A stretch of DNA of 64,000 nt from Balaenoptera acutorostrata (GCF_949987535.1 NC_080078.1:29036942-29100941); one strand, 5' to 3'. Numbered from the stretch's first letter, positions 37,098 to 48,725 are shown. Notes: generated by a model not told the origin, from the letters alone. Numbers and translations: made by a program.

Positions 37098-37402
37098 GGG
37101 CTTCCCTGGTGGCGCAGCGGTTGAGAATCTGCCTGCCAATGCAGGGGACACGGGTTCGAGCCCTGGTCCGGGAAGATCCCACGTGCCGCGGAGCAACTGG
37201 GCCCGTGAGCCACAATTACTGAGCCTGCGCGTCTGGAGCCTGTGCTCCGCAACAAGAGAGGCCGCGATGGTGAGAGGCCCGCGCACCGCGATGAAGAGTG
37301 GCCCCCGCTTGCCGCAACGGGAGGAAGCCCTCGCACAGAAACGAAGACCCAACACAGCCATAAGTAAATAAATAAATAAAAATAAAAAATAAATAAAAAA
37401 AA
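37098..37402 (+). mobile_element. CHR-type SINE, long form (gcggttgag subtype)
   Basis: The sequence is close to the copy at 22805 along its length. A perfect 12-base duplication (aagagtaagacc) flanks it at 37086-37097 and 37403-37414. It sits 780 bases from exon D. Confidence 0.96.
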
Positions 37403-38182
37403 AAGAGTAAGACCAAGCACAGGAATTATTACAAGAGTTACAGTGTAAAGCAGTCACAGCTGCCTGCATTCTTTCTTGACGTGCCAGCACCAGTGCCCAA
37501 GGCCCAACACGCAGGGCCCCATTAACTGGACAACAACTCTTTCTACAAAGCAGATGCTGTTTTTCTCCTCCGTCTCACGTGAGGCCTGAAGCTCTGGGAG
37601 GTGAAGAAACTCGTCCATCCTAGTCTAACCTAAGCCACGCAGCTAGTAAATGAGAACCCAGGTTGTCTTGATTCTAAGATCCAAGCTCCTAACTATGCTT
37701 TTCTGTTTTACGCCTTCACTTGCACCAAGCCCCTCCTGCAGGTATAAAATGTACCGCAGCTCCAGTGTTAAGGTGGCGAGTGCAGGCCAGTTACTGCCGT
37801 TCACACCCCTGCAAATAAACACAGAAATTACCAGCCGGAGACTATTCTCTAGAATACCCTGCCTCTCCCCTGAGCTTCCTGGGCTAGTGGCAAGTAAGAG
37901 ATGCAAGCAAAATCCAAGCAACAAAAGTGAAAGACACAGACATAAAGCAAGAATTTCAAGGCCTACATCTTGACGCCAACTTTGCAGTAAGTACCTTCAA
38001 ATAGTATATATGCTCCCTTCCCCTTTGTTCTCAGGAGTGGGGCAAGCTCATGCTCCTTCTTCTGAAATCAAGATCTGAAAAATGAGTGATGCCCCAAACA
38101 AACAGAAAACTTGCAGTCTAATTTCACCTAATACTACAGAAAGAGCCAGCCACCCTTCCTCAGAAGCTTGAGCAGAACTTAC

Positions 38183-38558
38183 TTCTCCAGCGACTCCGAG
38201 TGGCCCGGGCACTTCTTCCCAGGTGTGCTCCCGTACACGTCGTCCTCATTCTCATCCACGTCTTCATCATCGATGCTTTTCACATCGAGCTTCTGGTACC
38301 CAAACTCCCCGTTCAAAGACAGAGAATCGATTTTCCATGAGTTGCTGCTCTGACTTCCATTGGAATTTGGCCCAAAGGGGCTTTCAAAGGCCGTCATGAT
38401 ACTGACCGAGGAGCGGTCGGAGTTCTCCTCCGAGCTTTCCCCCGCCCCAGGGATCTTCTTAGAAACATCCCCGGAGCTCTGCTCGTCTTCCTCGTCATCA
38501 AACGAGATGATGTTGGTCACCTTCTTTTTCTTCTTCCTCTCCCTTTTACATTTGGCAT
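38183..38558 (-). CDS. SNX29: SNX29 exon D (Lys-rich and acidic Ser-rich region)
   Basis: This 376-base exon is the largest in the window and encodes about 125 residues. It opens with a basic cluster (KCKRERKKKKK), which could act as a nuclear-localisation-like or membrane-charge patch. It continues with VTNIISFDDEEDEQSSGD, a Ser-rich acidic stretch, a conserved ESPFGPNSNGSQSSNSWKID segment and a second acidic run (DDEDVDENEDD). The region is low in hydrophobics and looks disordered and phosphorylatable. The acceptor is ttgccag and the donor is gtaagt, used after AA of a Lys codon that exon E completes. The last residues (near STPGKKCPGHSESLEK) differ most from the human sequence I recall, which fits weak constraint at the exon end. 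Confidence 0.97.
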
Positions 38559-38964
38559 CTGGCAAAAGATATGAGATAAGAAAAAGCAGGGAAGGTAAAG
38601 CGATGATGGAGCCATCCTGTCTCTAGACTGTGGAAAATCTCTACTATTCTACTAAAACATAAATCTGAGATAAACTCAGATTTCTTTTAACCCTTGGAAA
38701 AAAAATTTGTCTACAGGAGACCAAGCAAACTGGATGTGAGCCTCTACTTCTGATGTGAACATATATGCCATAGAGCATATATTACAATCATTCCTTCTAA
38801 GCAATCCTTCCAAGCACTTTGATTAAAAGGGTGAATCATTATTGAAATGATTTGTATTGCTTCACTTTGGAAGATACTCTCATGGCTGGGAGATGAGACC
38901 AAGAAAATCAGTTTGGGGATTGTAGTCGACTGTTTAACAGCCACAATTCCTCCCAGCCCAGCAT

Positions 38965-39435
38965 GATGCCCCTTTACAGTGGGGCTTTGCTGTCCCCCAT
39001 CAAGGGTGCTATCTATTTCTCCACCCTCTGGAATCTAGGCTGACTTAGCGCTCTGCTTTTAAGAACAGAATGTGGCAGAAATAACAGTGTGTGAGTTCTA
39101 GAGCCTAGGCATTACCCTCATGGAATGCTGCCCTGAAATGACCGCGGAAGAAGCTGGTCTAGCTTACTGGAGAATGAGAGACCGTGTTGGGGGAAACTGA
39201 GATGCCCCAGCCAAGAGTCAGCACCAACTCCAGGTGCATGAGTGGGGCCATCTTGAATCTTCCAGCTCAGTCACCAGCTGAATGAAGCCCCAAGAGGGAT
39301 CCCAGGTGAAACCACCAGAAGAACCATCCTGCCAACCCACAGAATCATAAAAAAAATAATAAATTGTGGTTGTTTGTTTTAAGCCACTACATTTTGGAGC
39401 TGTTTGTTACACAGCAAAGGCTAACTGAAACAGAA
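38965..39435 (+). mobile_element. LTR-like repeat (probable MaLR)
   Basis: The right end, with ttgtttgttttaagccacta and gctgtttgttacacagcaaa followed by ctaactgaaacag, is typical of MaLR-group LTRs. The left part is diverged and the boundary approximate. Confidence 0.6.
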
Positions 39436-39651
39436 GGTCAAGACTGCCTTGGTGACCAGCACTTAGATGAGCCAGTTGTTCACCCATCTTAATCATCAAC
39501 CTTGGGTGTGAGGCACTTTGGAGCCAATTCCAAAAAGTCAAATCCGTCTAAACCAAGGTGTGACGTGGTGATGCTTCACCAGTGTGTCCAAACTCTGAGA
39601 CAGTGTCAAAAGCAGGTTCCCAAAATAGATAGAAAAGGTACTCCTTTGGCC

Positions 39652-39802
39652 AGTTTTTTTTTTTTGGTTTTTTGTTGTTTGTTTTTTTTTTTTGTCCATG
39701 CTGCATGGCATGCTGGATCCTAGTTCCCCGACCAGGGATCAAACCCGCACCCCCTGCAGTGGAAGCACGGAGTCTTAACTACTGGACTGCCAGGGAATTC
39801 CC
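39652..39802 (-). mobile_element. CHR-type SINE, short form
   Basis: In reverse the element reads from a gggaattccctggcagtcca head to a poly-A tail interrupted by aac units. A 13-base flank (aggtactcctttg) recurs with one mismatch after the element at about 39805. It is one of only three CHR copies in the same orientation as SNX29. Confidence 0.9.
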
Positions 39803-40476
39803 AAGATACTCCTTTGAGTATGCAAATTCCAGCATCTCTGGTACACAAAGTTATCAACAGTCCTGTTCCTATGTCATTCGCATGGGGTCTCTGCTCGAGA
39901 AACAGAGGGCAAGACAGATAAAACCAGTGTGCACCAAAGACTCCATGGGATTCTAAGTCTCTACCATCATGGATAATTCCAAAGGGATGACCATGATTAC
40001 TGCTTTGTTTAAGGGATTTGATAATACCAGGATTAAGCCCTTATACCCAAAATTTCCAATTTTGCTGTTGCAAAATTCTGGATGTCCCAGAAAGTTCAAG
40101 GGGTATTGTAAACTTCTCACAAAATTGATCAGAACTGAATCAACTTTCCTTTGCCTCCTCACAGCCTAGAGTCAAAGCTGACCAATTCCTCCCTTCCCCC
40201 AGCCCCCACTTAAATGTCATCCCCCCAACAGTATACATTCTCTATAGTACCCTGAGCTGGGCTTTCACCCCACTTACCAGAAGGATAATTAAAGAAAAGA
40301 GTGGATGAAGGAATAAAGGAATGAAGATCAACTTCCTCTGGCTTCACGTGACCATCACACCCTCCCTTTCAGTTTGCTCTGACTGAGCTGTTGGCTTGGT
40401 TACTCTATCATCTTCACATCTCAGGAAGGCTCTCAGATCCCTTTCCAAGTGAGTAAGGGTAAGAAAGATAAACACA

Positions 40477-40603
40477 TGGGGACTTCCCTGGTGGTCCAGT
40501 TGTTAGGACTCCATGCTTTCACTGCAGGGGGCACAGGTTCAATCCCTGGTCAGGGAACTAAGACCCTGCATGCCACACGGTGCAGCCAAAAAAAAAAAAT
40601 TAA
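40477..40603 (+). mobile_element. CHR-type SINE, short form
   Basis: The head is gggacttccctggtggtcca and the tail is poly-A. A 13-base duplication (aaagataaacaca) lies at 40464-40476 and 40604-40616. It stands about 120 bases after SNX29 exon C, the closest SINE to any exon here. Confidence 0.94.
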
Positions 40604-40725
40604 AAAGATAAACACAAACATGAACTGAAAATCCAAGTGCATCAGATTTCACTCCCCTTGGCGCTTTCAGATGACACAATCTATCATCCTCACCCAACCC
40701 TATGTCCTTCCCCGTTCTCGCTCAC

Positions 40726-40974
40726 CGGCACTGACGTGCTTGGACACGACGGGCAGGGGGTCAGTCTCCTGCTCAGGCCTGATGAGGATGGAGACAGCCG
40801 AGGATGCCGTGATCTCCCTGAAAAGGCTGCTCACTCCTTGCGTGGATTCCTTCAGCAAGGAGGTCACATTCTGCGTGGATTCCTTCAAGAGGTCCGAGAC
40901 GGTGGGAGCAAACTTACTCTGCCCGTTTAAATCCTTGTTGTCGATGTTAATCGCGAAGAGTATGGAGTTCAGAC
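40726..40974 (-). CDS. SNX29: SNX29 exon C (linker with repeated LLKEST motif)
   Basis: This 249-base exon encodes 83 residues following the RUN domain. It starts (G)LNSILFAINIDNKDLNGQSK, then contains two near-identical 11-residue units beginning LLKEST at roughly residues 29-50 of the exon, followed by SSLFREITAS and a conserved VSILIRPEQETDPLPVV tail. The repeat is visible at the DNA level as two ggattccttc-containing copies around 40838-40895 on the plus strand. The repeat is also in the human protein as I recall it, so it is ancestral. Acceptor gggcag and donor gtgagc are consensus and the exon is phase-symmetric, so skipping it would keep the frame. The region is likely amphipathic helix; its function is not established from sequence. 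Confidence 0.97.
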
Positions 40975-42152
40975 CTGCCCCCAAAAAGGGAAGAGCCTGG
41001 TGTGTCTGCTGTTCAACGGTCACACTCCAACACGATAAACAAGCTGCAGACGTTAGAGTACTCAAGAGGGTACACACTCGTCTCAAATGGTGATAAAAAC
41101 CACCCACAAAACTGGGGTCAGGAGACACCCGCTATCACTGGAGTTGAGTCTTTCCAAATTCTCTCCCTATCCATCAGGAAGACAAATGCAAATAAGAAGT
41201 CAACCGTGGGGAGGTTAAGGAGTAAGTTCTGGGGTCGGACTGCCTGGGTTGAATCCCAGCACTGCCACTTACATGCTCTGAGACCTTGGTCAAGCCATTC
41301 ACGACCTCTGAGCTTCAGTTTCCTTATCTATAACAGGGGGACAGCAGCATCCCTTCCAGAGTATTAAAGACCATCACCCATCGAAAACAGCTCAGTAAGC
41401 AATCAAAAAATGTGTACCAATATCATTACCAATATCACTTTCGGCAAAAACTTGCCCTGGTCTCCTATGGCCCACACAGGACATCATGGTCACCTGACTT
41501 TTCCTCATCAATGGACAAGCCTAATAACATAACTCTCAGTAGGTGGGACTCAGTGTAAACTTTGAGGGAAGAGAGAAAAAGGAGGCAACAAAGGATGTGG
41601 AAGAAAGAAGCAAGTTACCCACTTTACCCTTTGAGTGACAGTCAAATGTTAAACAATTTAACAATTCATCAACTAGCATCAGTGCAGGGCTTTCATGGTA
41701 ACAAATCATGTACTTGACTCTTTCTCACATCTCATTCTCTCACAACCCTATACAGGTGACTGCCATGCTATCAGGATTCCCACGTCACAGAAGAGAAAAG
41801 TAAAGGTAAAAAAGCTCACAGGATCTGCCCCAGGCCACCTGCCAGACAGGGGCAGAGCCAGGCTTCAAAGGCAGGTCTCCTCCTCCAGTTCCCTGGATCT
41901 TTATATTACACTTGCAAAGCCACGGCCAAAACCCCTCAACCCCATGCTTTCCCAGCCAGGGTATCAAATTCTAGATAAATGGACTCAATTGCTCATCACC
42001 ACTGAAGGAAGGACAGTGGCAAGTGACTCATTAATTCGGTGAGGACAGGGAAAAGCAGAGCATCCCTTGGAGTTATAAATTCACTCCCAGGCAGCCTCCT
42101 CTGCTCACCAAGCTTCACAGGAGCCCCCGCCCTTGGCCCTGGCCAGGCTTAC
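40975..42152 (-). other. SNX29: SNX29 intron between exons B and C
   Basis: This 1.2 kb intron, the shortest of the gene in this window, contains one MIR (about 41215-41420). Nothing else is recognised. Confidence 0.9.
41215..41420 (+). mobile_element. MIR SINE
   Basis: The core motifs cggactgcctgggttgaatc, ccactta, tcagtttccttatctataac are in MIR order. This is the best-preserved MIR in the window and lies 240 bases upstream of exon C. Confidence 0.85.
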
Positions 42153-42223
42153 CCGCTGCCATGGTAGGAAGCATGCTAGACCTTTCTTCATCCATCACAA
42201 AAGCCCAGTCTTCATAAAAAGTG
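42153..42223 (-). CDS. SNX29: SNX29 exon B (end of RUN domain)
   Basis: This 71-base exon encodes a Ser completed from exon A, then TFYEDWAFVMDEERSSMLPT and MAAG, the conserved C-terminal part of the RUN domain. The acceptor (tttgcag) and donor (gtaagc) are good consensus sites. The phase fits both neighbours: the first base completes Ser and the last base starts a Gly codon finished in exon C. The human protein, as I recall it, has Ser where Ala appears in EDWAF, a mild change. Confidence is high because a 24-residue match lies exactly between valid splice sites in the right order. Confidence 0.96.
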
Positions 42224-43355
42224 CTGCAAATTGGAAAAGAGAGGGGAAAAACTCTGAACAGTGGTTCTCGGCATCTGTCAGCCAAACAATTCCCACATAT
42301 GGCTCCCTGGACGATCCATGCCTGGTTATCCCAGAGTGGATACACGAGGTCTCTGCTGGGCTGAGGCTTCTGGTTATAAACAAAGGATTGCGCGCATATA
42401 TCCTACAACTTCCTCACTGGTCCCCTGAGATCTTCAGAGTCCCCTGAGCTTGAAAGTACTGAGATAGGCATGAGATGTACACGTGGTATTTCTGAAGCAG
42501 AAAAGGAGAAGGGGACAAACAGAGGGGTGACTTCCACTCAAGCTATGTCTCTAAGAGACAGACAGGAAATCCAAGCCGGCCCACAGGGCCCCTCTGATTG
42601 GGTTAATACAAGAAGAGACAATTTCAGTAAGAAATTATAGTTCCATGGCTCCATCAACCAGAGCATTTGTATATAACACCAGCTTGGGCTGCAGCCCAAA
42701 AGCCAAGTTACCCCTGGAAAGGGCTGGGAAGCTAAAAAGGCCCACAAATCTAAACAGCAGTGGGGGAGGAGGGGGACAGAAAGGCCTACAGGTCATTCCA
42801 TTGTTCAAGGTCATTCAGCAATAAATGGTACAGCCAGGGCTCCAAAGCAGGTCTCCCAGCCTCAATCCCCAGCTCTTTATCCGACCCCCGGTTAAGCAAT
42901 AACAAGCAAATATCCTCACCCCCCAGACTTCCCGGCCAGGTCAGAGAACTCTAAACTAACGGAGTCAAAGCCCAATTTCACTGAAGTACAGTCAGTGACG
43001 GGTGACCTGGAGTTCAGCAAGAGACCGGATACATAACTGCTGAAGTGACTGAATACAACTAACAGAAAGAGAAAAGAAACACATCATTTTCAACATACTC
43101 AACCTGGCAAAAATGTCAGTGGAAGCACAGACTACATGTTCAAGCTGGCACTGCAACTAGACCTCTGATTCCCAAATTTGTGATTCTTTACAAATTGGAG
43201 CCAGTTTTCACGCATGTGAATGAATTTGGTTTTCCCACATCAAGTTAGAGTGGCTAGTGATTCAGGTAAGTTCAACTTTGATTCTTAACAGCTGATTCAT
43301 TTCAACTGCTCACTGTTACATTCAACCTTGACAATGAGAGCACAACTCTGAACTA

Positions 43356-43577
43356 CAGCTGTCCCTTGGTATCCATGGGGGATTGGTTCCAGGACCCACT
43401 TCGGATACCAAAACTTGCAGATGCTTATATAAAATAGTGTAGTACAATTGGCTCTCCAAATCTGCAGGTTCTGCATCCATGGATTCCACCAACCACAGAT
43501 CTTAAACACAGTACTCAATCCACGGTTGGCTGAGACCACAGATGCAGAACCTGGGGATAGAGAGGGCAGACTGCACT
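43356..43577 (+). mobile_element. MER2-like (Tigger-group) DNA transposon fragment
   Basis: The left end cagctgtcccttggtatcca and the reversed right end (tgcagtctgccctctctatc) are related terminal inverted repeats. The interior ggttccaggacccacttcgg and ccacggttggctgagaccac are typical of the MER2 group. The middle is deleted, leaving about 220 bases. Confidence 0.8.
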
Positions 43578-44165
43578 TGTAAATGATCTGCTGGAAAGAG
43601 CTTCACAAAAAAAAAAAAAAAAAAAAAAACTATTATAAGAAACATGCGTATGTTCTCCTTAATGAAAGCTGGTTAATGCTCGGATGTACACACAGACATT
43701 CGCAGCCTCCCAACTCAGACCCTAAGCAGCACACAAGTGCAGCTGATGCCAGTCGTTCTGGGCCCCATCCCTACCATTTCATATCCACAGGGTCTGAACA
43801 CACAACTGGACAAGGTACCACAAGCAACATCAATAGAAGAACTTCAAGGGTATCTTTAACAGCCTTAGTGCACAATCCCAGAACACCTAGCAAACTACTG
43901 GTAGAGAGGTGACCACAAGCAACGGAAGAAACAGAAGAGGAGACCTGAGCCGGGGAATGCACAGCAAGATGTGAAATCACGGGAATGCAGCACGGCACTA
44001 AGGAAACGCCAGCTTAATGAATTAACTGACATTTCATTGTTGAGGATCTGGGCTGATGTGGAAGTTATTCAAGGGACCAGGGCAGAATGGATCACTGTTC
44101 CTTTGCATCATCAGGTAACACAAAACAACATGTCTAGTCCACCCTTCTCAGAGGGAAAATAACAG

Positions 44166-44222
44166 CGAGAGAGAGAGAGAGAGAAAGGGACAGAGAGAGG
44201 AAGACAGGGAGAGGAGAAAGAG
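44166..44222 (+). repeat. GA dinucleotide repeat
   Basis: About ten GA units followed by a purine-rich tract. Confidence 0.9.
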
Positions 44223-44369
44223 GTCACAAACACCAGCATACAAGCAAAATGACAGAAAAAATAGCAACATGTTAGCAGAGTTTTGTCTGTGTAATTTATG
44301 AGTGATTTAAGTTTTGTCCCAGAGGGTTCTACAGCATCGTCAAATGTTTCTGAAGGGAAGATGGCTGAC

Positions 44370-44742
44370 TGTACTATCGCTGATGCATATTCAGTGCCGT
44401 CTCCCCACGGCTGTGGGATAACCGTACCTCACCCACCCTGCTGAGCTTGCCTGTGGCCGTGTAACTTGCTGGCCAATGAAGTATGAGTGGGAGTGAGCAT
44501 CACGGCGGGCAGAGGCTTTAAGAGCCAGAGCTTCGCTCAGCCGCAGTCCCTTGTCCTGCCTTGGCAATCAGGAAAGCGTATGTAGAGACGGAGCCTCTGT
44601 CAGCCTGGATCCCTGAGATGAGACCTCCCACCCATGACAGACATGCAGCAGGGGGAAGAAATGAACGCGGCTGTCTCAAGCCAATGAGGTTTATACGATG
44701 CTTGTTATGGCAGCATAACCTGGCCTATACTAACTGACAGAG
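44370..44742 (+). mobile_element. LTR-like repeat
   Basis: The end ttatggcagcataacctggc followed by ctatactaactgacag, and the interior ggccaatgaagtatgagtgg, fit an old ERVL-group LTR. Family assignment is uncertain. Confidence 0.55.
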
Positions 44743-45276
44743 TGAACTTTATGATCAAGAAAAAAAGAAAACAAAATAAAACGAGATGTTGTTTTATAAT
44801 AACAAATGACTTCTCTCGCCAACTTAAAACTTCCCTATTTCTTTCCATCAGTTTGGGGTTGATTAACCTCAAAAAAACCAGAAGGAGCTGTACAGTACAC
44901 AGCACGCAAGGTGAGACACAACATGAAACTGGGCACTGAACACCCAACATCTAAAGAGAAAGAAATTCTGAATCCGAAAGAAACCCAGATTAAAATTCCA
45001 GCAAGTGGGGCGCAGGCTGTGTCCTAAGACAACAGCTCTCTCCACACCCCAGGCCTTAATAATCACAAGCATCTATTGAGTGCTTGCTGCATGCAGCTGT
45101 CACGCCAAGGGAGCCCTTTACAGGCATCCTCATTTAGTCTCTGGTCGACTGTCCCCACAGCACAGCTGGACAAGCTGGGGCCAGAAGAGGGGAACCCAGC
45201 CACCCCAGATGCAGGCGGGCAGACACTACAATGGTCACCCCTCGGCGCACCCCCTCCCCGAGCCCCTCTGGGGTAC

Positions 45277-45457
45277 CTGAGCCTGCTGTGGTCGGCCAGG
45301 AGCATGTGCAGGTAGCGCTCCAGGGAGTGTTCGTTGAGGGCGCAGCGCAGCCAGGCGCGGCCGCGGCCCACGTCCGAGGCGATGTGGTGCAAGGCGTAGA
45401 AGCGCTGCAGCTCATGCTTGCTGAGGACCTCCTTCACATAGAACCAGAACACGGGCT
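45277..45457 (-). CDS. SNX29: SNX29 exon A (RUN domain core)
   Basis: This 181-base coding exon encodes part of the RUN domain of sorting nexin 29, an endosome-associated protein with an N-terminal RUN domain and a C-terminal PX (phosphoinositide-binding) domain. The translation begins EPVFWFYVKEVLSKHELQRF and continues through a block rich in conserved Arg and Leu (GRGRAWLRCALNEHS), which I recognise as nearly identical to mammalian SNX29. The acceptor is a ccgcag after a pyrimidine-rich tract and the donor is gtaccc. The exon starts with the last two bases of a Glu codon and ends with the first two of a Ser codon that exon B completes. RUN domains usually bind small GTPases or motor adaptors; which partner applies here is not visible. 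The exon carrying the protein start is not in the window. Confidence 0.97.
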
Positions 45458-45792
45458 CTGCGGAGACAGTGGGACCGCACTGTGGGGCGTGCATCGTCTG
45501 AAGAGGAACACCCTTGGGCAGTTTTTGGTTTTGTTTTTTGTATCGAAGTATAGTTGATTTACCATAATGGAGAAGAATATTAAGAAAAAAAAAAAAAAAA
45601 GAATTGTATATATGTCCATGGGCAGTTTTGAGGGTTGTAAAACAGTTACTTCTTAGCACCAAAAAGGAAGATACCCGAGAGTATATTGAAAATAAAAATG
45701 AACCCCCCATCCACCATCCAGAGGTGACCAACATTAACATTTTCAAGTTAGTCTTTTTGCCTGCACTTTGCTTTTTTATACAAAATTGACAT

Positions 45793-46340
45793 CTGTGATA
45801 GCTGAATTATGACCCCCAAAGATAGCCATATCCTACTCCCTGGAACCTGTGCACGTTACCTTTTACAGCAAAAGAGACTTTGCAGGTGTGACAGGTCATG
45901 TCATTACAGGTGTGCAGGTGTGTCCTTACAGCGGAATGACCCCTGTAAGGATCTGGAAATGGGGAGATTATCCTGGGTAGTCTCTGGGGGCCTGACATAA
46001 TCACAAGTGTCTTTAAAAGAGGGAGGGGGAAGGAGAGCTGATGCAGAAGAGAAGGTAGTGCCATGACCAGGGAAGCATAGCCTGGAGTGATACGGCCACA
46101 GCCAAGGAATGCCAGAAGCCGCCAGAAGCCGCCAGAAGCCGCCAGAAGCCGGAAGAGGCAAGGAACGGATCCTGCCCTGGAGCCTCCAGAAGGAACCAGC
46201 CCTGCCATCACCTTGACTTTAGCCCAGTGAAACTGACTTTGGACTTCTGCCCTCCATAACTATAAGAAAATTAGTTTGTGTTGTTTTAAGCCACGAACTT
46301 TGTGGTAATTTGTTAGAGCAGCCGTAAGAAATTAATACAC
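45793..46340 (+). mobile_element. MLT1-type LTR (ERVL-MaLR)
   Basis: It runs from gatagctgaattatgacccc to gagcagccgtaagaaattaa, with the MaLR-type gttgttttaagccacgaact near the end. It carries a local tandem expansion at 46111-46150. It starts 336 bases upstream of exon A. Confidence 0.85.
46111..46150 (+). repeat. 10-base tandem repeat, four copies, inside MLT1 LTR
   Basis: The unit gccagaagcc is repeated four times without a mismatch. Other MLT1 copies have a single equivalent at this site (60322-60336 region, agcaccagaagc), so it is a local expansion. Confidence 0.95.
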
Positions 46341-46854
46341 CATCACATTGTGTGTTGTATATGTATATGTACGTATGTGTGTGTGTATATAAATACACAC
46401 ACACGTAGCTTTGTATCCTGACTTGTTTCTTTTCTTGTCTAGATCATGAACATTTTCCTGTAACATGTAAAGATCTCTGAGAACATGATTTTTGATGGCT
46501 CCCCAGTTAAACACAATTTATTTCAGGACTCCTGGGAACATAATATAATGCCAATTTTCCCTGTATAATGCTTTGACCATCCCTGTACATAACTCACTGT
46601 CCTTGTTTCTGGTTCCTTAGGGGAGATTTCCATAGGTCTGAGCAGATTTAAGGCTTTAAGGAAAGCTAAGAAGTTTGTTTTTATCCATAAAATAGTCATC
46701 GCGTCGCCTCACATCCTGCTTTTTTTGTCCACATGCACACAGATGTTTTTCATAGGTGTAATTCCAGTGTATACCTAATTTTGTAACCAACCTTCTTTAC
46801 TTAAGGACAGTTCATCAACACTTTTCAATGCTGCCAATAGTAACGGCAACAACA

Positions 46855-47050
46855 GCGATAGCCGCTACTACTTATTGAGCATTAACTACGTGCCAGCCAT
46901 TGCACCCAACACTTTCCATCCGACCTCAGTCCTCACAACCACCAAGGCCATCTCCATGTCAAAGACAAGGCTGAGGCCCAGGCAAGTGAAGTAACTGGCC
47001 CAGTGACACACGGTTATAAGTGGTCCAGCAGAAAGGGACCTCAGAGCTGT
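46855..47050 (-). mobile_element. MIR SINE, reverse
   Basis: Motifs gcattaactacgtgccagcc, gacctcagtcctcacaacca, caaggctgaggcccaggcaa and cagtgacacacggttataag follow reversed MIR order. Confidence 0.82.
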
Positions 47051-48564
47051 CTCCCTGCAAACCACTTCATCACACTGCCCTGCAAAGTGAGGGGCGCTCC
47101 GCCTCCTTGAAAAGGATCATGTTCACAACTGCTCGATATCCTGAGGGGGAAACTGCTGAGTCTCTGCTGCCAGACGGGGATTCTAATCCAGGAGCTAAAG
47201 AGGCTCAGACCCCTCTGAGAAGGTGACAAGAGCTTTGAACCTTCCTTCCAGAAGGATGTGAATACACACATCTCCATAAACTGGACAGCAAGTTGATAAG
47301 CTCACTCTAAGACTGCAGTTCAGCTCAAGTAGCACAGACTGCATTCTTCCCAGTAGCCGCAAGCTGGACGAGGCTATGGGCTGCCAGGTAGAAAAGAAGG
47401 ACTCTTTCCTAACAAGCTTCCAGTCTATCAGGCAGGACAACATGTGAGGAGGTCTTCAGCGGAAGGACCCTGGGCAGGTCCCTCAACCATGCTAAGCTTC
47501 AGACTCCTCTCCCTTAAAGTAAGCCCCAAAGTACAGAATCACCTAGGGTTACTGGGGTAACTGGAGAAAAGGGGGGTAGAACACTGAGCAGGACGTCCAG
47601 CCCATGACGACCAACCACTGTTTGCTAAATAATTATCTTCTTATCCAAGAGCATTCATATTGTTTCCTCTTTTCCTTTTTCTGTTAACAGCATCTAAATG
47701 TGTATGTACTCATCAGTGTGTGTATGCATCTGTGTATCAAGTCAACCTCTGAGATCATTTAGAATAAACATCTCAGGAACGATTGGTAAAACCACCAGCA
47801 GGGCAGTTTACTCAGAATACCTTCTGTCTCAATCCCTAAAAGCCAAACTAATCCCCTTCCGAAACCCATTAGATCAGCCCAAACCGCACAAGTGCAAACA
47901 GCCTTCTTTCTACTGGAAGCCTCTCTCAGAATTTGGTGAGAGTACCACTCTGGGCCGGCCGGCTGACCAGCCAAAAACTTGTTTTGTAACCCACCAGACA
48001 ACCATCAGTACATCCATCACGATTCCAATCAAGTGACTCTCACTTGCATTGTCTTTCCTGAAAACTGCAGTCACCTCCCTCTGACCCTGAGTACACATGA
48101 AACACCTCAAAGTGTGCTTTCACCTTTCAATTTCGCAAATTGCTTACCGATACAGAATCCTTCTAAAGCTTGCCTGATTGATGCTGCTGATGATCATGAT
48201 TATCCCAGCAGGGCTCCGCTTCCACTGCCAGAATTAACGTGGTCCATTTAAAGCGCAGCTCACCTGCCACTTAACACTTGCAGTGTCCATAATTTAATTG
48301 GGGAATATACACTGATCTCTTGTTGCTTTAAACCAGAGGCTGATTCCAAAAGTGGGTGAGGGCTTCTGGTTCCCCCAACTCCTGAAAGCCGTCTGCCGAC
48401 AAGAACAAGAGCCAAGAAGGGGGCACTGAGGTGAGCTACCTAGGGGTACCTGCTGACAGAGGATGATGAAAGCACGGGGCCTTTGGCAAAGCTTCTAACA
48501 GGCCTCAACTTTAATCGATGCCAAGAATTCAAGAATGCATACTTTGGAGGGCAAAATCCCTGGC

Positions 48565-48725
48565 GCGAATTCTAGTTCAGGCATTGCTTGACCTTCGGCA
48601 ACATAGTTTGTCCTTCATTTTCCTCATCTGTAAAATGGGGAGAACTACCTGCCTTTGAGGTTTGCTAAGAGAGAAAAAACATGAGACAATAAAGCATGCA
48701 TATGAAGTGCTTAGTACCAAGGCAG
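48565..48725 (+). mobile_element. MIR SINE fragment
   Basis: Motifs gcattgcttgaccttcggca and tcctcatctgtaaaatgggg, then gcatatgaagtgcttagtac, fit a forward MIR. Confidence 0.7.

Larger units (their letters stand above)
31632..38182 (-). other. SNX29: SNX29 intron between exons D and E
   Basis: This 6.6 kb intron holds an ancient repeat copy, a GGA-rich tract, a decayed DNA-transposon copy, a probable old L1, a short CHR SINE, a 5'-truncated L1 with target-site duplications, an LTR-like repeat with microsatellites and a long CHR SINE. The sequence from about 36400 to 37080 and from 37415 to 38180 looks unique, with no gene seen. Confidence 0.85.
38559..40725 (-). other. SNX29: SNX29 intron between exons C and D
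   Basis: This 2.2 kb intron holds an LTR-like repeat (about 38965-39435) and two short CHR SINEs in opposite orientation (39652-39802 minus, 40477-40603 plus). The remainder is unique sequence without a gene. Confidence 0.9.
42224..45276 (-). other. SNX29: SNX29 intron between exons A and B
   Basis: This 3.1 kb intron contains a MER2-like DNA transposon fragment, a poly-A run at 43605-43630, a GA microsatellite near 44166 and an LTR-like repeat at about 44370-44742. The rest is unique sequence. Confidence 0.9.

Noticed and set aside
45063..45746. 227-codon minus-strand frame around exon A
   Set aside because: Only 45277-45457 is coding; the frame runs past clear acceptor and donor sites into intron and a poly-T run.
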